Assembly (NCBI GenBank): GCA_964489715.1
Contig: CAZBAK010000003.1
Span: 1-64,000 of the forward strand
DNA: 64,000 nucleotides
Origin: Tissierella_A sp964489715
GTDB lineage: Bacteria; Bacillota; Clostridia; Tissierellales; Tissierellaceae
Direction of reading: 5' to 3'
Under the pieces are notes generated by a model that searched no databases, was not told where the DNA came from, and was given only the letters and a program-made list of their open reading frames with translations. This document shows, piece after piece, positions 34,765 through 43,899 of the stretch. Both the position numbers and the translations under genes were made by a program. Positions within the stretch are counted from its first letter, which is position 1; every line of letters starts with the position of its first letter.

Positions 34765-34907
34765 AAATTTCCCCCTCTTTTTAAAAAACTATGATTATAA
34801 TATCACATTACAAGAATTTTAAAAAGTGTATTTGGAAACTTATCTTTTATTAGGCTTATTATTAGACTTATAAGCTCTTTAATCTCTTATTTATTTTTAA
34901 TTAATCT

Positions 34908-35909
34908 TTATCCATGTCTTATTCTTTTTAAGCTTATATCTTTCAATTGATCAATATTATATCTTTCATCTAAAATACAAGCCGAATAAGCAAGTTTTAT
35001 ATCATGTACATCTTTTGATTTTAAAGCCTTATGTTTAATACATCTCCAAGAAAAGCCAGTTTGGGCTTCCATCATCTCTGGATATTGATCAATGCTTGTA
35101 GATATTAGATGGGTGATTATGGAGCTTGTAAGTATATCTACTGCTTCTTCAAAATCATAATAATATTCTTTCAAAATGATCATTGCATGAATACCTGTTA
35201 TACAATGAAGAATTACTATATTGCCTCTTTTATAATACAAAGGAATCAATAAATTCAATAATGATTTTATTTTATCTTCTCCATCTCCCCTTATTAAAAA
35301 ACCCTTCTCCATATATGATTTACTAGAGTATAGAGACTTTATTCTTTGACCTAGGGAATCATTTTTATCTAATATTTCTTTTATATGTATGTCCTTTGCT
35401 AATTTCTCCATTTCTTCTCTTATATCTTCAGGATGGATCTCTCTTTTAAATAGACTTGCCTCCCTATAAGCTGTAACATAATATGCCAATCCTCTTAGGA
35501 GTTCTTCTTTGAGTTCACTTTTTTCACTATATTGCTCTACACCATAGGCGACTCTTATTAAAGTATGAAATAACCCTGAACTCATCCCAAATTTATATTT
35601 GTTTATTATTTCTTTGGTCAATTCTATTGCATCTTTCTTTAAAGCTTTTTCTTTTAACAGATCTAGTGTCCCCTCATAGAGCTTTCTCTTTCCCAATGCC
35701 TCTTCTAAACTGTTGACTTTTTCATATTCCTTATCTACCTTATCAATATTTGCATTTTTTAAATACTCCTCTGTAAACTTTTCTAACCTATCTTCCTCTT
35801 CTGACATTTTATATATTGCCCATTGAACCATAGGTAAGTGATTAACAAGTCCATCCATATATGGAGTAAATATTCTATTACTGGTGTTTATGATTTCTTC
35901 AACTGCCAT
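34908..35909 (-). CDS. Questin oxidase-like protein (DUF4243)
   Basis: Cytoplasmic helical protein of 333 residues resembling the questin oxidase-like family, whose fungal members open an anthraquinone ring. The family's opening segment, a conserved Asn and His in GLVNHLPMVQWAIYKM, and scattered histidines (FHTLIRVAYG, LHCITGIHA, THLIS) are present. Bacterial members are uncharacterised and need not act on quinones. The ATG at 35909 has AGAGGT upstream; the longer reading from 35978 is unsupported. No redox partner gene lies adjacent. Confidence 0.72.
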   Translation of the reverse strand: MAVEEIINTSNRIFTPYMDGLVNHLPMVQWAIYKMSEEEDRLEKFTEEYLKNANIDKVDKEYEKVNSLEEALGKRKLYEGTLDLLKEKALKKDAIELTKEIINKYKFGMSSGLFHTLIRVAYGVEQYSEKSELKEELLRGLAYYVTAYREASLFKREIHPEDIREEMEKLAKDIHIKEILDKNDSLGQRIKSLYSSKSYMEKGFLIRGDGEDKIKSLLNLLIPLYYKRGNIVILHCITGIHAMIILKEYYYDFEEAVDILTSSIITHLISTSIDQYPEMMEAQTGFSWRCIKHKALKSKDVHDIKLAYSACILDERYNIDQLKDISLKRIRHG

Positions 35910-35981
35910 AGCTATACCTCTTTCTGTTTTTATTATATATAACATATATATTATACCCATTTTAAATTGTTTAATCACATT

Positions 35982-36032
35982 TTACTATATAAAAATCCTA
36001 AAGTTTAAAACCTTAGGATTTTTATATAGTAA
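35982..36032 (-). terminator. Terminator after sodA
   Basis: A 20-bp stem (arms TATATAAAAATCCTAA and complement) with an 11-nt loop, lying downstream of the SOD stop. Confidence 0.88.
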
Positions 36033-36053
36033 TTTTATTTTTACTTATTAAAT

Positions 36054-36662
36054 TTATTTTGCATCATTAAATCTTTTTTCAACTTCATCCCAATTTACTA
36101 GATTCCACCATGCTTCTATATAGTCTGGTCTCTTGTTTTGATATTTTAAATAATATGCATGCTCCCAAACATCTAGTCCCAAAAGAGGATATTTCCCTTC
36201 TGTTATAGGATTGTTTTGATTTGGCGTAGACATAACTGAAAGCTTTCCATCTTCTATAACTAGCCATGCCCAACCACTACCAAATCTAGTAGCCGCTGCC
36301 TTATTAAATTCTTCTTTAAATTCTTCGAATCCACCTAGATCTTTCTCTATTCTTTTAGCAAGCTCTCCAGAAGGTTTTCCTCCCCCTTGTGGTGACATAA
36401 CCTTCCAAAATATCGAGTGATTATAATGTCCCCCAGCATTATTCATTACTGGAACTCTAAGATCTTCTGGTAGTTCATCTAGTTTTTCTAAAACTTCTCT
36501 TACATCCATATCCTTAAATTTTCCCTGAGATTCTAAAGCTTTATTTGCATTGTTTACATAACCCTGATGATGTTTACTGTGATGGATTTCCATTGTTCTC
36601 GCATCTATATGGGGTTCTAATGCATCATAAGCATAATCTAATTCTGGTAATTTAAAAGTCAT
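36054..36662 (-). CDS. sodA: Superoxide dismutase, Mn/Fe type
   Basis: Converts superoxide to oxygen and hydrogen peroxide in the cytoplasm. The 202 residues are the standard length. Metal ligands: His in EIHHSKHHQGYV, His in GGHYNHSIFW, Asp and His in LDVWEHAYYLKYQNKRPDYI. The sequence STPNQNNPI resembles the manganese-type SOD loop. AAGGAGAG precedes the ATG. In an anaerobe this belongs to oxygen defence, with the selenoprotein peroxiredoxin available to remove the peroxide produced. Confidence 0.96.
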   Translation of the reverse strand: MTFKLPELDYAYDALEPHIDARTMEIHHSKHHQGYVNNANKALESQGKFKDMDVREVLEKLDELPEDLRVPVMNNAGGHYNHSIFWKVMSPQGGGKPSGELAKRIEKDLGGFEEFKEEFNKAAATRFGSGWAWLVIEDGKLSVMSTPNQNNPITEGKYPLLGLDVWEHAYYLKYQNKRPDYIEAWWNLVNWDEVEKRFNDAK

Positions 36663-36767
36663 TTTAAATCTCTCCTTTTTATATGTGATCTTAATTAAAA
36701 GTTTTTTGCCTTATAGTATATATATCCAATTTCTCAAATGATAAACATTATCATTTAACTTTATTGA

Positions 36768-36795
36768 AAAAGCCTTAGAATATTCTAAGGCTTTT
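36768..36795 (-). terminator. Terminator at the end of the cobalamin operon
   Basis: A 28-bp perfect palindrome (AAAAGCCTTAGAAT and complement) just past the cobC stop. Confidence 0.85.
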
Positions 36796-36799
36796 GTCG

Positions 36800-37372
36800 T
36801 TAACTTGTATAATTAGACCTTTCTACAAATTTAAATTTTTTCTCATCTATAGAAATAATATTTATACTTCCATTGTTTACTTTGAACTTAAAAAAATAAT
36901 CTAAATTATCAAACATCCAGCAATAGGCAAGTCTAATAACACCAGCATGGGTAACTAAAACCACATTTTCATCTTTTTTGGCTATTTCATCTAAAAAATC
37001 TTTTACTCTTTCGTATACCATATTAAGGCTTTCTCCATTTTCTACTACATATTCTTCTGGATTTTGATTCCAGAGCTTGTATTCTTCTGGATATTTGGCC
37101 TGGATCTTTTCATTATTTAGCCCTGAGAAAATTCCAAAATTGTATTCACCAATCCTTTTATCTTCAATACCTTCTAATCCTAAGATATTTAGTGTTTGAA
37201 CAGTTCTCAGAAAGGGACTATAGTAAACTTTAGAATAATTAAATTGCTTTAAACTCTCTTTAGTGTTTTCTATTTGTTTTATGCCTTTTTCTGTTAAAGG
37301 ACTTTCATAGCTTCCAAATGCCCTTAAGGCATTATCTTGTGATTCACCATGACGAATCATTATTATATCCAT
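36800..37372 (-). CDS. cobC: Histidine phosphatase, probable alpha-ribazole phosphatase
   Basis: Phosphoglycerate mutase-like phosphatase, 190 residues. The catalytic core is MIRHGES (phospho-His), YSPFLRTVQT and VTHAGVIR. In cobalamin operons this type removes the phosphate from alpha-ribazole 5'-phosphate or adenosylcobalamin 5'-phosphate. The assignment as CobC rests on its place after cobS. The ATG at 37372 has GGAGGT 6 nt upstream and overlaps cobS by 10 nt. Confidence 0.85.
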   Translation of the reverse strand: MDIIMIRHGESQDNALRAFGSYESPLTEKGIKQIENTKESLKQFNYSKVYYSPFLRTVQTLNILGLEGIEDKRIGEYNFGIFSGLNNEKIQAKYPEEYKLWNQNPEEYVVENGESLNMVYERVKDFLDEIAKKDENVVLVTHAGVIRLAYCWMFDNLDYFFKFKVNNGSINIISIDEKKFKFVERSNYTS

Positions 37373-38100
37373 TTTATTACCTCCAAAAAACATATTAAAG
37401 AAGTTAATTCCGTAAGTTCTATGCTTGCTCCATAAACATCTCCTGTAAATCCATCGATTTTTTTATATGTGTATAGAGATATAAACTCACCTACAATAAC
37501 TGAAAAAATCAAAGGTATTAAAAATTTAGGATTTATTAGAGCCAATATAAATATATAGATTATACTAGTAAAAACAATGTAGTTTCTAGGCTTACTTTTA
37601 TGTATCAGATCTCCAAGTCCACCTGGTCTAGCATTTTTCTTAAAGGCTATTTGGAAAAGAGTCACCAATCTACTATTAGCCATTGAAAAGATAAGTACAA
37701 TAAACAAGTATTTATCTATATTTGAAACAACTATATATTTAGATAGAATTATAAATACAAGACTTATAACTCCAAAGGCTCCAATCCTACTATCTTTCAT
37801 AATCTCCATAGTCTTTTCTTTATCCTTATTTGAAAAAAAACCGTCTGCACTATCTGCTAGTCCGTCTAAATGTAGGCCTCCTGTAAAGGCTATCATACTT
37901 ATAACAGCAGCTAAGGAAGCTAGATCTCTATTTACATAAGAAAAAATATAAAAAACTAAAAAAGATAGGGCGCCTAATATTACTCCAACTATTGGATAAA
38001 AAAAAGTACTCTTTTTTAAGTTTTCTCCATTGAAGTCTATATCTATATTTATAGGTATTCTAGTTAAAAACTGTATAGAAAGTATCAAGGCTTTAATCAT
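37363..38100 (-). CDS. cobS: Adenosylcobinamide-GDP ribazoletransferase (cobalamin synthase)
   Basis: Membrane enzyme joining adenosylcobinamide-GDP to alpha-ribazole(-phosphate), the last assembly step of cobalamin. It has 245 residues and about six membrane segments. The acidic motif GGLHLDGLADSADGFF and the DSRIGAFG stretch are the family signature. The start ATG at 38100 overlaps the cobU stop as ATGA, with GGTGA upstream. Confidence 0.95.
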   Translation of the reverse strand: MIKALILSIQFLTRIPINIDIDFNGENLKKSTFFYPIVGVILGALSFLVFYIFSYVNRDLASLAAVISMIAFTGGLHLDGLADSADGFFSNKDKEKTMEIMKDSRIGAFGVISLVFIILSKYIVVSNIDKYLFIVLIFSMANSRLVTLFQIAFKKNARPGGLGDLIHKSKPRNYIVFTSIIYIFILALINPKFLIPLIFSVIVGEFISLYTYKKIDGFTGDVYGASIELTELTSLICFLEVIKWI

Positions 38101-38633
38101 TTTAATTTCACCGGAAGTCCACAAGATATGAGATAAGCCTGGTCACTTATAGCAGCCAAGCTCTGGTTTATACGTCCTTGTATATCTCTAAACACTCTAG
38201 ATACATGATCTGCTGGTACTATAGAATATCCTACTTCATTTGTAACTAAGACCAAATTTTTATCTTCTTCTCTTATTTTCTTTATCAAGCTTTCCATATT
38301 TTCAAATATAGTATTCTCTATTTTTCCCTGGACCTTACTGTCTATGTATTCCATATCTTTTGTAATATCAAACATTATGTTAGATGTAAGCAGGGTCACA
38401 CAATCTAAAAGATAATTGCTCTCTTCTCCAATAGCATTTACAAGATTATAATTACCTTCAAAAGTTCTCCATAGAGAGGGTCTAGTGGTTTTATGAATAG
38501 CTATTCTATTTTCCATCTCTTTATCAAATGCTTTAGATGTTGCTATATAAACCACATCTTCTTTTTTTCTATAAATGTTTTCTGCAAATTTACTTTTACC
38601 ACTTCTGGCCCCACCTGTAACAAGTGTAATCAT
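38097..38633 (-). CDS. cobU: Adenosylcobinamide kinase / adenosylcobinamide-phosphate guanylyltransferase
   Basis: Bifunctional enzyme that phosphorylates adenosylcobinamide and transfers GMP to it. It has 178 residues. The P-loop VTGGARSGKS, the guanylylated His region (AIHKTTRP) and VTNEVGYSIVPAD are all in place. ATGA overlaps at both ends with cobD and cobS show a tightly coupled operon. Confidence 0.95.
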   Translation of the reverse strand: MITLVTGGARSGKSKFAENIYRKKEDVVYIATSKAFDKEMENRIAIHKTTRPSLWRTFEGNYNLVNAIGEESNYLLDCVTLLTSNIMFDITKDMEYIDSKVQGKIENTIFENMESLIKKIREEDKNLVLVTNEVGYSIVPADHVSRVFRDIQGRINQSLAAISDQAYLISCGLPVKLK

Positions 38634-39685
38634 ATCTTCACCATCTCTAGTTTTTTAAATACATCTACTAATCTTTCATTGCTAGACCTGTTTTTTATAG
38701 CTATCCTTATATGACCCCCATCTAATCCTTCAAAGCTGCTACATTTTCTAACTAAAATCCCATCTTTTAGAAATCTCTCAAATATTTCCTCTTCTCTATA
38801 GTCTAGTAATTTTATTAAAATATAATTACTATGTGTATGGAAGGCTCTTATTCCTCTAATATTTTTTAACTCTTTTAAAAGAAATTTTCTCTCTATCTCT
38901 ATATAATCCTTACTTTTCTTTATAAAGGCCTTATCTTTAAATATAAATCTTCCAGCCAGATCTGCTAAAGTGTTTACACTCCAAGGAAGCTCTATTTTCT
39001 TTATTTCATTTACTTTCTCTATGCTGGCACATCCATATCCCAATCTTATCCCTGGTAGGCTAAAAAATTTTGTTGCAGCCCTAATAATCCCTAGATTTTT
39101 ATAGCTTTCTTTTTTAAATAGTTCTATACTGTCATAATCAACTGGGCTAAATTCATAAAATGCTTCATCTAATAATAAAAAAGCCTCTTTTTTTCTAACT
39201 ATATTATAAATTTCCAGTAACTTCTCTTTTTCTATCCTAAGGCCTGTTGGATTGTTAGGATTTCCTAAAATAAGTAGATCACCTTTTATTAATTCTCTTT
39301 CGATTTTTTTAAGATCTATACTAAAGTCTCTCTGGTAAAAAAGTGACTTTACTGGCTTTTTATTTGCTAAGGCTCTCTTTTCATACTCTGAAAAACTTGG
39401 CTGAAAAACTACTACTCTTTCAGCGTCAATTATAAAATCATTTATAAGCTCTACTGCTCCGTTGCCTACTAGTACATTCTCACTCTTACAGTTTAAATAG
39501 TTAGACAGTTCATCTTTTAACTGTCTATATTTTATATCTGGATAAGTATTTAATCTTTTAAAACCCTTTATAAGTTCTTCTTCAAGTCCATCTACTAGAC
39601 CTAGAGGATTTATATTAGAACTAAAATCTATTAAATCACCCTTGTATCTATCTTTATATGTAATTAAATCTCCACCATGCTCCAT
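38630..39685 (-). CDS. cobD: Threonine-phosphate decarboxylase
   Basis: PLP enzyme of the aminotransferase I fold that makes (R)-1-amino-2-propanol phosphate, the linker between corrin ring and nucleotide (Salmonella naming). It has 351 residues. Seen: HGGDLITYKD and FSSNINPLG at the N-terminus, LGNPNNPTG, LLDEAFYEF and the PLP-lysine segment RAATKFFSLPGIRLGY. GAGGTA precedes the ATG. Histidinol-phosphate aminotransferase is the main look-alike, but the neighbours decide. Confidence 0.93.
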   Translation of the reverse strand: MEHGGDLITYKDRYKGDLIDFSSNINPLGLVDGLEEELIKGFKRLNTYPDIKYRQLKDELSNYLNCKSENVLVGNGAVELINDFIIDAERVVVFQPSFSEYEKRALANKKPVKSLFYQRDFSIDLKKIERELIKGDLLILGNPNNPTGLRIEKEKLLEIYNIVRKKEAFLLLDEAFYEFSPVDYDSIELFKKESYKNLGIIRAATKFFSLPGIRLGYGCASIEKVNEIKKIELPWSVNTLADLAGRFIFKDKAFIKKSKDYIEIERKFLLKELKNIRGIRAFHTHSNYILIKLLDYREEEIFERFLKDGILVRKCSSFEGLDGGHIRIAIKNRSSNERLVDVFKKLEMVKI

Positions 39686-39838
39686 ATTATTACCTCTTTT
39701 TTCAATAATAGTGAGACAAGAAACAAGGCCTTTTCTATAAGTTATAATATTCCATCTGATAGTGATAGCATATATCCTATTAATTAGATCCTTGCTTATT
39801 TCTTGCCTACACTTATTAATATTTTATAAATAAGTTTA

Positions 39839-40780
39839 TCATAAGCTTTTTGCAATAGCAACTAGGAGAACATACATCAGTAAGAAGAAGATTTCTGATC
39901 TATACATTATCTTTATAGCTTTATGGATATGAGAAGGATTTACTCTTTCTATCCCATCACCTATTGTAGACTTTTTTATAAGTATTCCATGATAAAAACT
40001 ATTACCTCCTAATTCTATGCCTAATAGACCTGCAACTGATGATTCTGGATAGCCACTATTAGGACTATTATGTCTTTTCCCATCCCTTAAAGTAATTTTT
40101 ATTCCTCTTTTAAAATCAAATTTGCCTATTGAAGATAAGACCATCAAGAGGGAGCTAAGTCTAGCTGGTAAAAAGTTAACTAGGTCATCTGTTTTTGCAG
40201 GAAAATATCCTATGGACTTATATTTTTCATCCATATATCCAAGCATAGAATCCATAGTATTTATAAATTTGTAGCATATGCCAGCCGCTGGTCCAAATAT
40301 CATTATAAAAAATAAAGGTGCTATAACACCATCAGAAGTATTTTCTGCAATTGTTTCTACTGTAGCTTTTATTATTTCTTCTCTAGATAGTTTCTCTGTC
40401 TCTCTACCAACTATATGCGAAACTCTTTTTCTGGCTGAGTCTAAACTTTTATTCAAAGCTTTCTTTACCTCTATTGCTTCATAGTGTAAGCTTTTAGCCG
40501 CCAAACAAGTGTAGATAAGATAAATTTTGACTATTACATACAAGTAAGTATAACTACTTAGAGCTTTAAGCAGTAAGAAGGGTATAAAAAATCCTAGTAA
40601 GACATTTATTATCACTATAATCAGCCCCATTAGCTTTAAAGAGGCTTGCCTATTTGATATCTTCCTGGCTATATTTTCTTGAAGGGATATTATCTTTCCC
40701 ATAAGTCTTACAGGATGAGGAAAGCTATAGGGATCTCCCACTAAAAAATCTAGCCCCGCTCCCATTAGTATCTCTTTCAT
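39839..40780 (-). CDS. cbiB: Adenosylcobinamide-phosphate synthase
   Basis: Membrane enzyme that attaches aminopropanol (phosphate) to adenosylcobyric acid. It has 313 residues and about five membrane segments. Motifs: DFLVGDPYSFPHPVRLMG, ETIAENTSDGVIAPL, NTMDSMLGY and SPNSGYPESSVAGLLG. Its start overlaps the stop of the short cobQ gene by 1 nt (TAATG). A 153-bp spacer separates it from cobD. Confidence 0.95.
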   Translation of the reverse strand: MKEILMGAGLDFLVGDPYSFPHPVRLMGKIISLQENIARKISNRQASLKLMGLIIVIINVLLGFFIPFLLLKALSSYTYLYVIVKIYLIYTCLAAKSLHYEAIEVKKALNKSLDSARKRVSHIVGRETEKLSREEIIKATVETIAENTSDGVIAPLFFIMIFGPAAGICYKFINTMDSMLGYMDEKYKSIGYFPAKTDDLVNFLPARLSSLLMVLSSIGKFDFKRGIKITLRDGKRHNSPNSGYPESSVAGLLGIELGGNSFYHGILIKKSTIGDGIERVNPSHIHKAIKIMYRSEIFFLLMYVLLVAIAKSL

Positions 40781-41580
40781 TAGCTTATTCCAATTAAATT
40801 GTATATAAAATCTATATCCATATTTTCTTCCAATCTTTTAGCCAATTTATTAAGTTCCCTATCTAACTCTTCATCTGTTTCGGCTTCTTCAAGTTTTAAG
40901 GGAATAAAAGGAATTATACCTATTACTGGTATATCTAATAGCTCTTCTATCATAAGCACTCCTGAATCCAAGAGACTTTGATCTCCTCTAAATTTATTAA
41001 TTATTAGACCCTTAACTCTTTTTCTTTCTTCCTCTGTCAAAAGCATAATTGTCCCATAGAGAGAGGCAAACACTCCCCCTCTATCAATATCCGCAACTAA
41101 TAAAACAGGTGCATCGGCAATCTCAGCCATACCCATGTTTACTATATCATTTTCTTTTAAATTAATTTCGGCTGGACTTCCGGCACCTTCTATTACAATT
41201 ATTTCATTTTCTCTTTCTATTTTCCTGTATATATCTTCTATCATAGTTTTTAAACTGTTTTTCAATTTAAAGTAGTCTCTAGCTTCCATGTGATCCCATT
41301 CTCTTCCCTCTAGAATGACCTTAGAGCCACTATGGGATGTAGGTTGAAGCAATATAGGGTTCATGTCCTTGTGAGGCTCTATACCCGCTGCTATGGCTTG
41401 CATACTTTGAGCTCTACTTATCTTTTCTCCTTCTTTGGTCTCATAGTAGTTAGAAGACATATTTTGAGACTTAAAAGGATATACCCTATATCCTTGACTC
41501 TTAAATATTCTACAGAGACCGGTACATATAAGACTTTTGCCTGCTGAAGAAGTAGTAGCTTGTATCATTATATTTTTCAT
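40780..41580 (-). CDS. cobQ: CobQ-like cobyric acid synthase, N-terminal half only
   Basis: ATP-dependent amidation domain of cobyric acid synthase. Residues 1-235 align with the dethiobiotin-synthetase-like part of CobQ: MIQATTSSAGKSL, PFKSQNMSSN, AQSMQA, MNPILLQPTS, EGAGSPAEINL, DIDRGGVFAS and IINKFRGDQ. The protein ends at residue 266, where normal CobQ (about 500 residues) continues into a glutamine amidotransferase domain; that domain is absent and no sequence for it follows. The stop (TAA) overlaps the cbiB start, so the short form looks fixed, not broken. It may use ammonia or a separate amidotransferase. Confidence 0.85.
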   Translation of the reverse strand: MKNIMIQATTSSAGKSLICTGLCRIFKSQGYRVYPFKSQNMSSNYYETKEGEKISRAQSMQAIAAGIEPHKDMNPILLQPTSHSGSKVILEGREWDHMEARDYFKLKNSLKTMIEDIYRKIERENEIIVIEGAGSPAEINLKENDIVNMGMAEIADAPVLLVADIDRGGVFASLYGTIMLLTEEERKRVKGLIINKFRGDQSLLDSGVLMIEELLDIPVIGIIPFIPLKLEEAETDEELDRELNKLAKRLEENMDIDFIYNLIGIS

Positions 41581-41590
41581 ATTTTCTCCT

Positions 41591-42490
41591 TTATATTAAA
41601 AATAAAACTCCCACTCCCAATACTGATAATACTGCGCCTAGAATCTCTCTTGCTCTTATTTTCTCTTTAAATATAAGTATTGAAAAAGGAATAATTATAA
41701 CTGGTGTTATAGATGTTATGGTAGCTGTTATACCTGCTGCAGTATATTGAAGAGAAGTCAGTTGAAGTGATACACCTAAAAAAGATCCAAATATAGAACC
41801 TAAAGCTATAATAGCTATGGCCTTTTTATCTTTTATAGCTTCTTTTAAAATTCCCCACTTATTTAAAAATATAAAGAGAAGTAAAAAAGAAATAAATCCA
41901 GCTATAATTCTTATTTGTGTTGCAGCAAAAGGATTATAATCTCCCATTCCAACTTTACTAAAAATACTACCTACTGATTGACCAATTGCACCTAAAAATG
42001 CAAAGATAATTCCCTTTAAAGAGTGATTTAATTTAAACTTTCTTTCTCCAGTTTTTTTACTAAGAATAACTATAGATATACCTAAAACTGTAATAAGCAT
42101 ACCTACTATACCCAGTGGTGCTATATCTTCTTTTAAAAACAAAAAAGCTAAAATTGCTGTCATAGGTGGACTAGTTGCCATTATAAGAAGACTAAGTCTA
42201 GTACCAAGTTCAACATAGGCTCTAAACAAAAATATATCCCCTAGAAAAAAACCTATAACTCCAGATATACTTAGAAGTGTCCAATTGGAAATACTAGCAT
42301 CTATAGGAAACATATAATCTCTAGCAAAATAACTATATATACTTATAAAAATAAATCCAAATATCAATGTAATAAAATTAACTGCCAAAGATCCCACTCT
42401 TTTTCCTGCTGATTCAAAGGATAGACCAGTTATGGTCCAACATATTGCCGCACTTAATGCTGCTATCTCTCCTATTTTAGAACTTAACAA
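41591..42490 (-). CDS. EamA/DMT family transporter, copy 2 of a tandem pair
   Basis: Ten-helix transporter, 299 residues, plainly homologous along its whole length to its 299-residue neighbour (shared GRKxGSLAVNFI-type, GDIFLF/GDLFLF, TGERKFKxNHSLKG and FAATQIRIIAGF segments). The two arose by duplication. The start is a TTG at 42490 with GAGGGAT upstream. It is 10 bp upstream of the short cobQ and probably belongs to the cobalamin transcript. Substrate unknown; a cobinamide, precursor or amino acid role is speculative. Confidence 0.88.
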   Translation of the reverse strand: MLSSKIGEIAALSAAICWTITGLSFESAGKRVGSLAVNFITLIFGFIFISIYSYFARDYMFPIDASISNWTLLSISGVIGFFLGDIFLFRAYVELGTRLSLLIMATSPPMTAILAFLFLKEDIAPLGIVGMLITVLGISIVILSKKTGERKFKLNHSLKGIIFAFLGAIGQSVGSIFSKVGMGDYNPFAATQIRIIAGFISFLLLFIFLNKWGILKEAIKDKKAIAIIALGSIFGSFLGVSLQLTSLQYTAAGITATITSITPVIIIPFSILIFKEKIRAREILGAVLSVLGVGVLFLI

Positions 42491-42516
42491 TTTTATCCCT
42501 CTTCTATCTATTTATT

Positions 42517-43416
42517 TTACCTTAAAAATAAGACTGCTACTCCAATCACTGAAAAAACTGCACCTATTATTTCCTTTGCTTTTATTTTTTCTTTATATAG
42601 TATTATAGAAAAAGGTATTACCATTATGGGCATTATAGCTATAATGGTTGCAGATATTCCTGCTGTTGTATATTGGAGGGATATAAGCTGCAGAGATACT
42701 CCTACAAATGGTCCAAAAATAGAACCAAGTGCTATTAGCAAGATAGCTTTTTTATCTTTTACAGCTTCTTTTAAATCTGACCACCTGTTCAATATTAAAA
42801 AAAGAACTAAAAAAGATACAAAACCAGCTATAATTCTTATCTGGGTCGCTGCAAATGGACTATAATCTCCCATGCCAATCTTACTTAAGATAGTTCCTAC
42901 TGCTTGACCTAGGGCACCCATTAGGGCAAAAGAAATCCCCTTTAAGGAATGATTAAACTTAAACTTTCTCTCTCCAGTATCCTTACTTAGTATGGCTATA
43001 GATATTCCTAGGATTGTAACCAACATTCCAAATATTCCAATATAGGATATGTCTTCCTTTAAAAAAATATATCCTAGTATAGCAGTTATGGGAGGACTTA
43101 CTGCCATAATAAGCAGGGTTATCCTAGTACCTATTTCTATATAGGCTTGAAAGAGAAATAGATCTCCTAAAAAAAAGCCTATGGCTCCAGATATACTAAG
43201 CCAGGTCCAACTATGGAGGCTTGCATCTGTAGGGAAGGCGTATCCTCTAATAAAATATGTAAATATACTGATAAATATAAATCCAAAAACCAATCTTATA
43301 AAGTTAACTGCCAGTGAACCTACTCTTCTACCTGCTGACTCAAAAAACAGGCCCATAACAGTCCAACTAAAAGCTGTAGCTAAGGCAGCCATTTCTCCAA
43401 TTCTAGAACTTATCAA
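42517..43416 (-). CDS. EamA/DMT family transporter, copy 1 of a tandem pair
   Basis: Ten-helix transporter, 299 residues, two EamA repeats, tandem paralogue of the next gene. The start is a TTG at 43416 with GAGGAG upstream. Spacing to the second copy is 26 bp. Placed between a Cys-rich small protein and the cobalamin genes. Substrate not known. Confidence 0.88.
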   Translation of the reverse strand: MISSRIGEMAALATAFSWTVMGLFFESAGRRVGSLAVNFIRLVFGFIFISIFTYFIRGYAFPTDASLHSWTWLSISGAIGFFLGDLFLFQAYIEIGTRITLLIMAVSPPITAILGYIFLKEDISYIGIFGMLVTILGISIAILSKDTGERKFKFNHSLKGISFALMGALGQAVGTILSKIGMGDYSPFAATQIRIIAGFVSFLVLFLILNRWSDLKEAVKDKKAILLIALGSIFGPFVGVSLQLISLQYTTAGISATIIAIMPIMVIPFSIILYKEKIKAKEIIGAVFSVIGVAVLFLR

Positions 43417-43452
43417 TTTTTCTCCTCATTTACTTATATATTTTAATTAATC

Positions 43453-43743
43453 CTATTCTTCTTTATTTATTCCAAATCTTTCCATTATTATTTTTTCATT
43501 TACCTGGCCTATCTTTTTATTTATATAATCATATCCTTCTGGCCTATGAGGTATAAGGCAGTTTGAACAATCTTTTATACCATTGTTATCTTGATAATTT
43601 CCACCGCAATCTTCTAAAAAGTATAAAGGGCAATAACAAAACATACAATTAAAATCTTCAGTAGCCTCTAGCTTGTGACAAGGAAGATAAACACAGTCTT
43701 TATTTGTATAGAACCTATAGGAGTTTTCCAACTTTTTCACCAC
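43453..43743 (-). CDS. Cysteine-rich small domain protein
   Basis: Protein of 96 residues with at least eight cysteines in metal-binding spacing (CVYLPCH, CMFCYCPLYFLEDCGG, CSNCLIPH). It fits the cysteine-rich small domain family, which occurs near or fused to cobalamin biosynthesis proteins. The start is one of two adjacent GTG codons (43743 or 43740). It seems to head the transcript with the two transporters and the cobalamin genes. A cobalt or iron-sulfur role is plausible but unproven. Confidence 0.85.
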   Translation of the reverse strand: MVKKLENSYRFYTNKDCVYLPCHKLEATEDFNCMFCYCPLYFLEDCGGNYQDNNGIKDCSNCLIPHRPEGYDYINKKIGQVNEKIIMERFGINKEE

Positions 43744-43880
43744 CTTTTATCCTATCAATATAATACCACTTTCTATAATTATATTAAAGTATATTTTAAA
43801 TCTACTTTATCTCATTTTAGCTATTTTAACTAAGATTTTATTAAAATCAATAGTATTATCCTCTCTAAAGTACTATAATA

Positions 43881-43899
43881 ATATAGATTGAATCTATAT
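43881..43899. promoter_or_regulatory. 19-bp palindrome in the ddl upstream region
   Basis: ATATAGATT, one base, AATCTATAT, in the 249-bp divergent region between the Cys-rich gene and ddl. Operator-like symmetry, but the region is very AT-rich, so chance is possible. No cobalamin riboswitch motif was found in this region. Confidence 0.3.

Noticed and set aside
40770..40790. Possible selenocysteine or frameshift readthrough extending CobQ
   Set aside because: The stop is TAA, not TGA, and it overlaps the cbiB start, so there is no downstream CobQ sequence to read into.
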